From contig NZ_JAAHGH010000005.1 in NCBI RefSeq assembly GCF_010672525.1, forward strand, positions 434,672 through 498,671: a stretch of 64,000 bases of DNA, written 5' to 3'. The position numbers were made by a program, and so were the translations under genes. Below the pieces are notes generated by a model that did not search any database, was not told the DNA's origin, and saw only the letters and a program-made list of their open reading frames with translations. Of this stretch, positions 1 to 10,162 are shown in pieces (the first letter of the stretch is position 1; each line of letters begins with the position of its first letter). Source of the DNA: Okeania sp. SIO2B3. GTDB lineage: Bacteria > Cyanobacteriota > Cyanobacteriia > Cyanobacteriales > Microcoleaceae.

Positions 1-1
1 T

Positions 2-442
2 TCCTACCGTAATATTGTTAAGTTTGACCATCAAGAATTAAAACTTTCTACGGCGCCTTTAGATTTAGCAGGTAAGAGACGTACTTATCAACAGATGAAT
101 ATTCCTCAATCTTATGAATATTTGGAGTTAATGCGACTGAGTGGAAATCATCGGAAAATTGTTAAAACTCAGGTCAGAATTCAACAAAAATTTGCTGTAC
201 CTTTTGTGTGTTTGGTTCTGGGTTTAGTAGGAGCAGCTTTAGGAATTAGACCTCAAAGAAATGCCAATAGAGGTACTAGCTTTGGTATTAGTGTGATAAT
301 TATTTTCGGCTACTATTTACTTTCTTTTCTGACAGGAGCAATGGGGCAAAAAGAGGTTTTGACTCCTTTTTTGGCTGGATGGCTACCCAATTTTCTAGGT
401 TTTGGAGTGGCTGTATTATTGTTAGTAAGAGCCTCTCGTTAA
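2..442 (+). CDS. LptF/LptG-family permease, C-terminal part
   Basis: The reading frame is open from the left edge, so this is the last 146 codons of a longer gene. The visible part has a stretch before two or three hydrophobic segments (around FAVPFVCLVLGLVGAALGIR, then SVIIIFGYYLLSFLTGAMG, then a final segment ending VLLLVRASR). The order 'RIQQKFAVPFxCLVxxLVGAxLGIRPxR' is typical of the C-terminal membrane bundle of the YjgP/YjgQ (LptF/LptG) family. Family members are inner-membrane subunits of the ABC machine that moves lipopolysaccharide to the outer membrane. LptF cannot be told from LptG from this fragment; cyanobacteria often carry one fused or single homologue. The N-terminal half, with the periplasmic domain, lies outside the window. 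Confidence 0.85.
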   Translation, partial: SYRNIVKFDHQELKLSTAPLDLAGKRRTYQQMNIPQSYEYLELMRLSGNHRKIVKTQVRIQQKFAVPFVCLVLGLVGAALGIRPQRNANRGTSFGISVIIIFGYYLLSFLTGAMGQKEVLTPFLAGWLPNFLGFGVAVLLLVRASR

Positions 443-827
443 TGAATTCAGAAGTCAGAATTCAGAAGTCAGAAGTTGTTTTTGTAACAGGAATTTCTTA
501 AGTATGAATTCAGAACTTAGAAGTTCAATTATTACTTGATTTTTATTATTTTGCTCAAACCAGAAAAAAAAACAAAAAATTTAACTAATAACTGATTAAA
601 AGGTAGGGTTTTAGACTAAACTATGTTGATAGTTAAAAGTAGGGTATGCAAATCTTGAGCAATTAAAGATTAAGGGTAATTCAAGTAACATTTACCTATC
701 TTGTTATTCTTTGGTACGATTTTTTTTCATGTCATTTATTTATTGATAGAAGTAGCACTGAAAGACTCTGCTCTGAAGACTATGATTTATATGAAACTAG
801 GTTAATCTAAAATATTGTAGCTTTTTG
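443..827. other. Intergenic region with a degenerate dispersed repeat
   Basis: No gene is seen. Positions 446-500 hold heptamer-like copies of 'agaagtcagaattc' followed by 'ttgtttttgtaacaggaat', a partial copy of a dispersed repeat (R8) found more fully at 6425-6545, 9790-9880 and 42590-42705. The rest is AT-rich without clear structure. Confidence 0.6.
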
Positions 828-1292
828 CTAAGACCTGCAAAATATAGGTGGGTCTGGTAATATGTGAAGATTCACTGCCCCTCCCCAAGAATTTAATTTT
901 CCTTTATTACAACCACCTGTTACTCCTTTTGCTTCTAATGCTAAAGTATGGGTTCCTTTTGTAATAAAACCTAGATCCTTTTTTACAGATTTATAATTAT
1001 CTATCTGATATTCTTCACGTCCTTTGAGTCTGTTATCAACATAGAAATAGATTATAATCGGACCACAATGACCAGGAGGGACGATATATTCAGCGTATAA
1101 TATTCCATCTTCCTTTACTTCTATTTGTTCTTCGCGACGAGGTGTACAAAGTTGACCATTGCTTGTACATTCTATTCTTTTATTCCCTAATTCCTGAAGC
1201 AATTTTATCTCTTTAGTAGCATTTGATTGACTACAGTATTGACCAATTGCTGCTATTAATGCAGCTATTATTACTGCAGTATTATTTCTTCA
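828..1292 (-). pseudogene. Small secreted-type hypothetical protein, 5' end truncated
   Basis: The frame is open from the stop at 828-830 back to an in-frame stop at 1290-1292. A TTG at 1200-1202 would give 124 residues, but the frame upstream of it encodes a hydrophobic stretch (AVIIAALIAAIGQYC), which looks like part of a signal peptide or membrane anchor. No ATG or GTG precedes that stretch before the stop. The frame runs directly into the first copy of a tandem repeat at about 1276-1281, so the true start appears to have been lost when the repeat array formed. The mature part has four cysteines and an extended beta-rich composition. I do not recognise the family. Confidence 0.5.
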
Positions 1293-1410
1293 AGATTTCA
1301 TTAATGAAGTCAAAAGTAATAACTTACAATAAATTGGAAAAAATGATTCAGACTAAACAACGATTGGCAATCATATTATGTCTTATAACGTCGCTAATCT
1401 ATAATCAAAT

Positions 1411-1623
1411 ATGACAAATCCTTTAATATCCAAATTAAGAATTAGTAGATTTTTATCGATTTTACATAAAAATTTGATAAATCGAAGCTGGATATTTTGG
1501 TTTGGTTTAAGTTTAGCTATTGTCTTAATTTATGGTTTTGAATCTCTAAAAGTATCCTTCCAAAGTGAATATTTTATCCAAGATGATGCACGACAACATA
1601 TATTTTGGATGCGTCGTTTTTAG
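1411..1623 (+). pseudogene. Truncated copy 1 of the 601-residue membrane protein
   Basis: Encodes the first 70 residues of the downstream protein (MTNPLISKLRISRF...) and then stops. The cause is visible: the run of six T in the intact gene after 'gcgtcg' has lost one T, which brings a TAG into frame. The copy keeps the same upstream region as the intact gene, so a short peptide with one membrane segment could still be made. Confidence 0.85.
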
Positions 1624-1760
1624 ATGCAGAATTATTTCCTCAAGATTTCATTAATGAAGTCAAAAGTAATAACTTACAATAAATTGGAAAAAATGATTCA
1701 GACTAAACAACGATTGGCAATCATATTATGTCTTATAACGTCGCTAATCTATAATCAAAT

Positions 1761-1973
1761 ATGTCAAATCCTTTAATATCCAAATTAAGAATTAGTAGAT
1801 TTTTATCGATTTTACATAAAAATTTGATAAATCGAAGCTGGATATTTTGGTTTGGTTTAAGTTTAGCTATTGTCTTAATTTATGGTTTTGAATCTCTCAA
1901 AGTATCCTTCCAAAGTGAATATTTTATCCAAGATGATGCACGACAACATATATTTTGGATGCGTCGTTTTTAG
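1761..1973 (+). pseudogene. Truncated copy 2 of the 601-residue membrane protein
   Basis: Same structure and the same one-T loss as copy 1, starting MSNPLISKLRISRF. The shared frameshift shows that copies 1 and 2 arose from each other after the mutation. Confidence 0.85.
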
Positions 1974-2159
1974 ATGCAGAATTATTTCCTCAAGATTTCA
2001 TTGCTGACTATTTTCAATCAGTAGCTCCATAATGAAGTTAAAAGTCAAAAGTCATGCATTCAAAAGTAATAACTTACAATAAATTAGAAAAATGATTCAG
2101 ACTAAATAATGATTGGCAGTCATATCATTTCTGACAACATCGCTCATCTATAATCAAAT

Positions 2160-2435
2160 ATGACAAATCCTTTAATATCCAGATTAAGAATTAGTAGATT
2201 TTTATCAATATTACATAAAAATTTGATAAATCGAAGCTGGATATTCTGGTTTGGTTTAAGTTTAGCTATTGTCTTAATTTATGGTTTTGAATCTCTCAAA
2301 GTATCCTTCCAAAGTGAATATTTTATCCAAGATGATGCACGACAACATATATTTTGGATGCGTCGTTTTTTAGATGCAGAATTATTTCCTCAAGATTTCG
2401 TTGCTGACTATTTTCAATCAGTAGCTCCATCATGA
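2160..2435 (+). pseudogene. Truncated copy 3 of the 601-residue membrane protein
   Basis: This copy keeps six T residues and reads on to residue 91, ending SVAPS. The intact protein continues SVAPWGYK. The break after 'gtagctcca' is where the next repeat unit begins. Confidence 0.85.
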
Positions 2436-2560
2436 AGTTAAAAGTCAAAAGTCATGTATTCAAAAGTAATAACTTACAATAAATTGGAAAAAATGATTCA
2501 GACTAAATAATGATTGGCAGTCATATCATTTCTGACAACATCGCTCATCTATAATCAAAT

Positions 2561-4366
2561 ATGACAAATCCTTTAATCTCCAAATTAAGAATTAGTAGAT
2601 TTTTCTCAATCTTACATCAAAATTTGATAAATCGAAGCTGGATATTCTGGTTTGGTTTAAGTGTAGCTATTATCTTAATTTATGGTATTGAATCTCTCAA
2701 AATATCCTTCCAAAGTGAATATTTAATCCAAGATGATGCTCGACAACATATATTTTGGATGCGTCGTTTTTTAGATGCAGAATTATTCCCTCAAGATTTC
2801 ATCGCTGACTATTTTCAATCAGTAGCTCCGTGGGGATATAAAACTTTTTATTTACTCATCACATCTTTCGGTATCGACCCCATTTTTTTAGGTAAATTAT
2901 TACCAATATTTCTCGGATTAATTTCGACAATTTACTGTTTTGGAATAAGTTTACAAATTCTACCTATTCCTGCCGCAGGTTTTTTTAGTTCATTGATTTT
3001 CAATCAAACTTTATGGATGGAAGATGACTTAGTTTCTGCTACTCCCAGAGCATTTTTCTATCCACTTTTTTTAGCATTCTTATATTACTTACTCCGAAAT
3101 TATTTCTTTCCCGTTTTAGTAGCGATCGCTATCCAAGCAGTTTTTTATCCTCACACTGTTTTACTATCAGTAACTATCTTAACTATCAGACTATTTTCCT
3201 ACGATAAAAAACGGTTAAAATTTACCTCAGTCCGATTAAATTATTGGCTATGGTTAGGAGCAATCATAACTGCTGCAATTATACTTCTACCATACAAGTT
3301 TTCTGCTACAGAATTCGGGTCAATTATTACTGCTGCGGAAGCTAAATTACAACCAATTTTTAATTATGTTGATGGTAAATATGGCAGAGCATTCTTTTTT
3401 CACGAAAATCCTTTGATTTTTTGGCTAATAGGACCGAGGAGCGGCATATTATTTTTAGGATTTTTACCTCCACTAGCGATCGCCTCATTATTTTTACCTT
3501 TTATACTCGGAAAAAGTCAAAAATTTCCTCTGGCAAAACAGGTTTCTTTGAAAGTAGAAATATTAGTTCAAATTTTACTAGCATCTATGGGGTTATTTTT
3601 CCTAGCTCATGCTGTTTTGTTTCAGCTTCATTTTCCCAACAGATATATTTATCATAGTATGCGAGCAATGATACCAATAGCTGCTGGTATTGCTTTAACA
3701 ATATGGTTGGATAGTTATTTGAATCAAGTTATTTCTCAGCTAGAAAATGGCTTAAATTTTCCACAAAGAATATATTTAGGCTGCACTATTTTATTATTAG
3801 CGATATTAAGTATTATTCCTTTCTCCCAAGACCTAACTATAGATAACCAATTCTACGTTAAAGGCAAAGAAATAGAATTATATGAATATTTACTCGCACA
3901 ACCGAAAGATACATTAATTGCCTCCATATCTAAAGAATCAGATAATCTTCCTACTTTTGCCCAACGTTCTACCTTAGTCGCTCAGGAATATAGTTTGCCT
4001 TACCATACAGAATATTATGCTCAATTTAGTCAAAGAGCAAAAGATTTAATTCAGGCTCAATATACTTCTAACCCAGAAGAGGTTAATAATTTTATTCAGA
4101 AGTATGGAATAGATTTTTGGTTACTCGATCTAACAGCTTATAATCCTAGATATGTAGCCGATAAAGAACTAATTCGTCAGTATGATTTAGCAGAGACAAT
4201 TATTTATCAACTAGAGCAAAATATGATTCCTGCCTTATCCGTTACAATTGAAAATTGTACTGTTTTAACAAGTAAGAGAATAGTATTATTACCAACATCA
4301 TGTATTAAAAATGAATTGATTAAATTCACTCAAATTTCAGGAGAGGCAATTATTAATAATGAATAA
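2561..4366 (+). CDS. Polytopic membrane protein, possible GT-C-type glycosyltransferase
   Basis: A 601-residue protein with about ten hydrophobic segments over the first 400 residues and a soluble tail of about 180 residues. After the first membrane segment comes a loop with QDDARQHIFWMRRFLDAELF. An acidic pair in the first loop is typical of GT-C glycosyltransferases that use lipid-linked sugars, but this is only an architectural resemblance; no family motif settles it. The start is ATG at 2561, with no clear Shine-Dalgarno. The gene follows three broken copies of its own 5' end. A copy of its 3' end (4293-4340) reappears at 4714-4760, so both ends have been duplicated. The stop TAA lies in a run of AATAATG heptamers. 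Membrane location is confident; function is not. Confidence 0.75.
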   Translation: MTNPLISKLRISRFFSILHQNLINRSWIFWFGLSVAIILIYGIESLKISFQSEYLIQDDARQHIFWMRRFLDAELFPQDFIADYFQSVAPWGYKTFYLLITSFGIDPIFLGKLLPIFLGLISTIYCFGISLQILPIPAAGFFSSLIFNQTLWMEDDLVSATPRAFFYPLFLAFLYYLLRNYFFPVLVAIAIQAVFYPHTVLLSVTILTIRLFSYDKKRLKFTSVRLNYWLWLGAIITAAIILLPYKFSATEFGSIITAAEAKLQPIFNYVDGKYGRAFFFHENPLIFWLIGPRSGILFLGFLPPLAIASLFLPFILGKSQKFPLAKQVSLKVEILVQILLASMGLFFLAHAVLFQLHFPNRYIYHSMRAMIPIAAGIALTIWLDSYLNQVISQLENGLNFPQRIYLGCTILLLAILSIIPFSQDLTIDNQFYVKGKEIELYEYLLAQPKDTLIASISKESDNLPTFAQRSTLVAQEYSLPYHTEYYAQFSQRAKDLIQAQYTSNPEEVNNFIQKYGIDFWLLDLTAYNPRYVADKELIRQYDLAETIIYQLEQNMIPALSVTIENCTVLTSKRIVLLPTSCIKNELIKFTQISGEAIINNE

Positions 4367-4394
4367 TGAATAATGAATAATGAATAATGAATAA
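4349..4394. repeat. AATAATG heptanucleotide microsatellite
   Basis: About six units of AATAATG overlap the end of the preceding gene and lead directly into an R1 element. The last codons and the stop (TAA, 4364-4366) are within this run. Confidence 0.85.
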
Positions 4395-4695
<301 letters not shown>

Positions 4696-4713
4696 TTAAT
4701 TATTCATTATTGA

Positions 4714-4760
4714 ACAACATCATGTATTCAAAATGAGTTGATGAAACTTACTCAAATTAA
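4714..4760 (+). pseudogene. Copy of the 3' end of the 601-residue gene
   Basis: The sequence 'acatcatgtattcaaaatg' through 'ctcaaatt' matches the last coding codons of the upstream gene (4293-4340) with few mismatches. The first R1 element lies between the original and the copy. Confidence 0.75.
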
Positions 4761-4775
4761 GTAAGCAGTCAGCTA

Positions 4776-5080
<305 letters not shown>

Positions 5081-5084
<4 letters not shown>

Positions 5085-6214
5085 TTAAAAGGATTATCCC
5101 AACGTTCGCCATATCCACGATTTAAATTATTATTACTTCTAGAAAAAGGGTCATTTGAAGGATTTGATGGTACGTTTTGGTTTACCTGACTAGGATTAAC
5201 TCCATAGTTATATTGCTGTTGCTGATTTTGCGGAGATCCTTGATTACTATAATAGTTAGGAACTCTTCCATTGTTAACTCCATTTATTCCATTTTGATTA
5301 TTAGCTAAATTATTAGGCACTTTTGGCAATGGGGGTAAATTTGGATTAGTAGGTTGCCCTTGAAGAGAATAGTTATACCCTGATAAATTGCTTGGGTTAT
5401 TGTTTTGATTTGCCGTACCCGATCTATCTGTATAATAAGGTTTTGGTTGATTAATATTTATCGGTGGTAAAGGTGAATTCAAATTATTGTTTTGTGGAGA
5501 TTGATAACTGTTGGATGTTGAAATTCCAGGAAGAGGAGAAGGTCTAATATCTCTAGGTTTTATCTCAGTGGGAGAGAGGTTAAAATTATTTTTTTGAGAC
5601 TGAGAATTTGAGGAAGTTTGAGATTGATTTTTAGAGCGCTGGTAATCATCCAAAGCATTCTGTAGGGGATTTGCAGGTTTTTCCTTTTTTTCTTCCTGAT
5701 TGTTTTGGTCTAATACATTGAGACTGCGTAACAGAGGAGAGGTTAATAATTCAGAACTGTCTAATTGATTTTGATTAGGAATATTAGGAATTGTTGTTTT
5801 AGCTTGAGGGTTCGTTAAATTTGCTTGAGATTTTGTAGCTTTTTTTTGTGGAGCAGATTCATTTTTATTTTCTTCTTTTAGCTCATTTGGTAAATTTTTC
5901 AGAGGAACTACTAAGGGATTAAATTGAGACTTTTCAGAATCTTTTAAATCTTCTGTTAACACCGAAGAACTGTCAATATCGCTCATGATAGAAATTTCTT
6001 CAGGAGATAAATTTTCGGTGATAGTATTTTCACTTGTTACTGAATCATTATCATCTTCAAGGGCTAACCATTCTGGATGGACTGTTAATTCCCAAGCAAA
6101 TAATAGCACTAAAGAAGCGACACCAATTGGCCCCCAAACCAAGGGTTTCGTCAGATGACGAAATCTGGCTCGAAAGTAGCGTATGGAATTAGGTAATTTT
6201 TTGGGATTAGACAT
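5081..6214 (-). CDS. Q/N/P-rich single-pass membrane protein, hypothetical
   Basis: A 377-residue protein. Residues 1-25 are basic, residues about 26-44 form one membrane segment (PIGVASLVLLFAWEL), and the rest is a long low-complexity domain rich in Asn, Gln, Ser and Pro (for example QNQQQQYNYG). The likely topology is a short cytoplasmic head, one helix and a disordered extracytoplasmic tail. Such proteins occur in filamentous cyanobacteria without known function; I do not recognise the family. Its stop (TAG, complement of 5081-5083) is inside the terminal repeat of an R1 element. The protein may therefore have been shortened or given a new end by that insertion. It stands alone, divergent from pgl. 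Confidence 0.7.
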
Positions 6215-6779
6215 AGGTTTTGTTTTTTTATTAATGGTTTTTTCTCTGGCATTAATCTCGTTATAACTAGAAAATTTTATTTATGAGACGTACACTAGAA
6301 TTTTTTCAGATATTAGGAAATTTTTTAGGCCAATATAATATGTTGGAGCCAATAATAACTTTTGTTTATTGTCTAGTAATCGAACTAAAAATCTGGAAAA
6401 GGTTCATCAAGGGAGCAACATTAACCAAGTCATAAGTCAGAACTCAGAAGTTAGAAGTTATTTTTGTAACGGGGATTTGAGCTTCGCTCCAAAAATATTT
6501 CGCCTTCACAGGTAGGGTTTTAAACCTAATTATTTTGATAAACAGACATACTATAATTTATTGCTCAATAACTTTTTTCCCACTGTTAATTACTAAACTT
6601 CTACCACCTAAATTTTCTGATCGTAAATACCTTAAGCAAATACTAATATTATTTGAAGTAACGAGATAAACTGACTTCTAAATCAAAATCGCTGTAGCAT
6701 GAATTTGATGCCCAAATTTATCAAAAAATTATTATATTTTTGGGTAAGTATATTTTAGCACAACACAAATAAACGTCAA
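6215..6779. other. Intergenic region with R8 repeat
   Basis: Divergent promoter region between the Q/N-rich protein and pgl, without an identifiable gene. Positions 6425-6545 carry an R8 repeat: 'agtcagaactcagaagttag', then 'tatttttgtaacggggat', 'ctccaaaaatatttcgcctt' and 'aattattttgata'. Confidence 0.6.
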
Positions 6780-7487
6780 ATGAACAAACAGGTTAAATTA
6801 CTACAAAGTAAAGAAGAGTTAATCGAGCAAGCTTTAGAAATTTGCTTGGCTAAAATGCAAGAGGCCATTTCACAACGAGGCCAATGTACTATAGCTTTAG
6901 CAGGTGGTAATACTCCAAAACCCCTTTATGAGTCCATAGCAACTCAAAATCTACCTTGGGATAAAATTCATGTCTTCTGGGGCGATGAACGCTATGTAGA
7001 TCCTGACCACTCAGATAGTAACCAAAAAATGGCTAGGCAAGCTTGGTTAGACCGAGTGCCCATACCACCGACAAATATTCATCCTATGCCTACAGGAGCT
7101 GGAGACCCTGAAGCTGATGCCTCAAGCCATGATGCTCATTTGCGAGAATTTTTTCAGGTCTCACCAGGAGATTTTCCTAGTTTTGATTTGATTTTACTGG
7201 GAATGGGTGGTGATGCCCATACAGCTTCCTTATTTCCCCATACAGATGCTTTGCAAATCAGCGATCGCCTCATTACTGTAGGGAATAAAGATGGCCAACC
7301 GCGATTAACTTTTACAGCTCCACTAATTAATCAAGCTCATTGTGTCATATTTCTAGTTGCTGGTGCAGATAAACAAGCTGCATTGGATCGAGTATTTGCA
7401 GAAAATGAGGATGAAATGAAATATCCTAGTCGCCTGATTCAACCGAAAGGGGAACTACATTGGTTGCTAACTGGTGTTAATATTTGA
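6780..7487 (+). CDS. pgl: 6-phosphogluconolactonase
   Basis: A 235-residue cytosolic enzyme of the oxidative pentose phosphate pathway. It hydrolyses 6-phosphogluconolactone to 6-phosphogluconate, the step after glucose-6-phosphate dehydrogenase. Family (DevB/SOL) signatures are clear: the phosphate loop LAGGNTPKPLY at residues 40-50, FWGDERYVDPDHSDSN at about 66-81, and GMGGDAHTASLFPHT in the second half. The length is normal for the family. The ATG at 6780 has no strong Shine-Dalgarno. No zwf, opcA or gnd lies nearby, so the gene appears monocistronic. Confidence 0.95.
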   Translation: MNKQVKLLQSKEELIEQALEICLAKMQEAISQRGQCTIALAGGNTPKPLYESIATQNLPWDKIHVFWGDERYVDPDHSDSNQKMARQAWLDRVPIPPTNIHPMPTGAGDPEADASSHDAHLREFFQVSPGDFPSFDLILLGMGGDAHTASLFPHTDALQISDRLITVGNKDGQPRLTFTAPLINQAHCVIFLVAGADKQAALDRVFAENEDEMKYPSRLIQPKGELHWLLTGVNI

Positions 7488-7939
7488 GCAGTAATATAAC
7501 CTCAAAAATATTTGTAAGAACAAAATTGTTGGATTTTAGATGAGGTAAACAACCACTATATTCGCCTTGAGGATTGTGGTAATCCTGTTCGGAGAATTAG
7601 TATTTTATTGAAGATGTAGGTTGTAGCTGTTAGGTGTTAGGCTGAGGGAAGGAAAGTAATAGAATACTTCATCTTTTTCTACTACAAACCTACTATCTAA
7701 AGCCTAATACTTAGTAATTGTTTTGATTATATAAATATCAAGAAATATAATTACTTGTCCCCAAAGAATATATTTTTGGTCAGCGAAGAAAAGACCTAAA
7801 TTCCTTTGGTAAGAGCTAGGGGAGTAGTCAAATTAGCTATACTAATGAATTAGGATTACTATAGAATCTGAAAGTTAAATATAATTATGATTCTTATGTC
7901 GGTGTTTCGATCGTCTTGCCGATAACGAGGAGTAGATCA
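7488..7939. other. Intergenic region
   Basis: No gene was found. It contains heptamer-like GTTAGGT/GTTAGGC words near 7628-7645 and otherwise AT-rich single-copy sequence. It presumably carries the promoter of the downstream FHA gene. Confidence 0.5.
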
Positions 7940-8746
7940 ATGATTGTCTGTCCGAATTGCAATCATCAGAATCCTGATGGAGCAACACAATGCGAAGCTT
8001 GCTATACTCCCTTACCTGTAACTATGAATTGTCCTAGCTGTGGGTCAACAGTTCAAGTTGATGCGGCCTTTTGTGGTCAATGTGGCTTTGATTTGAAAGC
8101 TAGTACTGGTATAGAGGAAGGTCAAGTTTTATCTCAAACCGATCCAGCAGTGATGCCAACTATAGTATCACCAGTATCTGGTACGGATGCAGGTATGCCT
8201 TCAGAAGATATACCTGAATTATATTCACCAGATCCATTAGTGACTCCAGAACCTATAGTAGTGTCTGGTACACCAAATTTAGAAAAATCTAGCAACATTA
8301 ATAATCCAGTTCCTACTGAGGAACCCCTACAAACTATTAATGCTATTAGTACTCCTGTAGTAACTTCTCCATCTCCTACGGTCGGAACTCCAATTCCGGC
8401 CAAGACCCAGTTACAAAAACAGTCTGCCAAGTTACTTCATATTAGAACAGATACAGATATTGAATTACCAGTTAATTTATCTGTAATTCACATAGGTAAG
8501 CCTAACGACCGAGTACCACCAGATATTGATGTTTCTGGATTTCCTGATTCAGAGGTAGTTTCTCGTAGTCATGCTGATATTAGAATAGAGGGAGATAGTT
8601 ATTATATTGAGGATATAGGTAGTTCTAATGGTACTTATGTCAATAATACTTCTTTGGCAAGAGGAAATCGACATAAATTGAGACCAGGCGATCGGATATC
8701 TTTGGGCAAAGGAGACTTAGTTTCGTTCCTATTTCAAATTTCTTAG
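7940..8746 (+). CDS. Zinc-ribbon and FHA domain protein
   Basis: I place the start at ATG 7940, which has a Shine-Dalgarno GAGGAG at 7927-7932. A TTG at 7916 in the same frame lacks such support. The 268-residue product begins with two four-cysteine zinc-ribbon-like units (CPNC...CEAC and CPSC...CGQC within the first 50 residues). A Pro/Ser/Thr-rich linker follows, then a forkhead-associated domain over about residues 175-268 with the motifs IHIGK, SRSHADIRI and DIGSSNGTYVNN. FHA domains bind phosphothreonine peptides and usually read Ser/Thr kinase signals. Zinc-ribbon-FHA fusions are common in cyanobacteria, where the partner is rarely known. A second FHA gene lies 2.5 kb downstream. Confidence 0.9.
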   Translation: MIVCPNCNHQNPDGATQCEACYTPLPVTMNCPSCGSTVQVDAAFCGQCGFDLKASTGIEEGQVLSQTDPAVMPTIVSPVSGTDAGMPSEDIPELYSPDPLVTPEPIVVSGTPNLEKSSNINNPVPTEEPLQTINAISTPVVTSPSPTVGTPIPAKTQLQKQSAKLLHIRTDTDIELPVNLSVIHIGKPNDRVPPDIDVSGFPDSEVVSRSHADIRIEGDSYYIEDIGSSNGTYVNNTSLARGNRHKLRPGDRISLGKGDLVSFLFQIS

Positions 8747-10162
8747 CTCAATTTTTAGATTTTAGGGTCATTAAAATCGTCAGCTTAAGGTCTTCCTAAA
8801 TATAGGAAGACACGAAGCTAAGTAACTTAAAATTTTAATTATCAAAAATTGTTTAATATCTTCTATAAAGGTGTTCTACTAAAATATTCAATAGCAAAAG
8901 TAGTTAGGCTAAAACCGCTACATCCACTTCAGTATATGCTAGGCCAATTTTAGACTTTGGGAACTATACATATCATTAAAATTTGGCGTTATTTCAGATA
9001 ATAATGTAGTTCTTTATATTTCGATAATTTGTCGTTATCATATTTAATTAAGACATAATCATTATAATTGGGAAATTATTAATTGATGTATCAATTTGTT
9101 ATATAAGTTAATTAATAGATCTATCAAGTAGGTTAGTTGAGTAAGCTGCTCGAGCATGAATTTTACTTGCTCCAAAGCAAAAACTGATATGTTTATATTA
9201 TAGTAGTTGAAGTCAAGGTGAGGACTGTCCAAAAGTTTAAAACTCAGACAAGTAAGACTTTTTCTTATTTATTCTTCCTTCTTCCTTCTCCTATACAAAC
9301 AATTAGAAATATCTAGTATTAAACAAAAACAAAACTATAGGCAACTAAATGATTTAGACTAACTATATTTATATCTTGAATATCAACAAAAACAATTCTT
9401 TGGGAATCAAGAAATATGAATAGGTTTATGAATAAATTATCTGAAATTTTGTGATAAATCTTTCTAGCTAATTTTACTTAATTTATTATTATTTATTTGA
9501 GTAATAAATTCAGATTACAGCAGTTTCGGAGTTAGTGAGGTACAAAATTTTAGGACTTTAGGCAACAGCTCCGAAAGGCAACAGCTCCGAAAGGCAAAAG
9601 AGAATTAATAAACTGTACCTCACCCTTCCTAAAAAGTGCTGTAAGTTTTATTTACTAGCCAATAAAGTTTGGGAATCTTGCTTTTATTCCCTCGTACTAT
9701 AGATACAAAAATACCTTGAAATGTTGAATATATTTTTAATCAAAAATTTAACTAATTCAGATAAGGTAGCTGTCAGATTGGCGACGTACAGAAATTATTT
9801 TTGTCAGGGGGATTTTGAGCAAAACTCCAAAAATATTTCGCCTTAAAATACAGAGTTTTAGACCCAATTATTTTGAGTAGTAATTTTCTTTGAGTAACAT
9901 AAAATTTGTTTGATTTATGTTAGTTCTAATTTATAGCAAGAATGTCGTGCAAAGGGCTGTAATTTTATTGCTTCGATGTTTCACATTCCGTATTCCCTGT
10001 TGCTTAAAAGTATCGGATATATCACAACTCAAATAATATTACTATAGTAATTAATTGATATTTAATTTATATTTACGACCAAAAATAATGTGATTTATTT
10101 CTTAACTTCCTTCTTAAATTGTTCAATAAATTTATCAAAATTATGTTTTAGGAGTAAAATTT
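8747..10162. other. 1.4-kb intergenic region with repeats
   Basis: No credible gene on either strand. It contains the hairpin at 8782-8819, two copies of 'ggcaacagctccgaaa' at 9568-9600 (also seen near 30770 and 53205), and an R8 repeat at 9790-9880 ('gagttttagacccaattatt'). The remaining sequence is AT-rich. The length allows for an unseen small RNA, but nothing specific supports one. Confidence 0.55.
8782..8819. terminator. Strong hairpin downstream of the FHA gene
   Basis: GTCTTCCTA (8790-8798) pairs perfectly with TAGGAAGAC (8803-8811) around an AATA loop. An outer AGCTT/AAGCT pair (8782-8786 with 8815-8819) extends it. It lies 36 bp after the stop. No T-run follows, so it may stabilise the mRNA end or be a weak terminator rather than a classical Rho-independent one. 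Confidence 0.5.

Larger units (their letters stand above)
1276..2560. repeat. Tandem array of the 5' end of the 601-residue membrane-protein gene
   Basis: Three complete units and a partial leading unit sit upstream of the intact gene. Each full unit has about 110 bp of upstream sequence plus the first 70-91 codons. Start codons lie at 1411, 1761, 2160 and 2561, giving periods of 350, 399 and 401 bp. The two shorter units lack about 50 bp between 'gatttcatt' and 'aatgaagt'. The partial leading unit begins near 1276 with 'tgcagtattatttcttcaag', matching coding sequence around 'tgcagaattatttcctcaag'. Units are nearly identical, so the expansion is recent or kept uniform by conversion. Confidence 0.9.
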
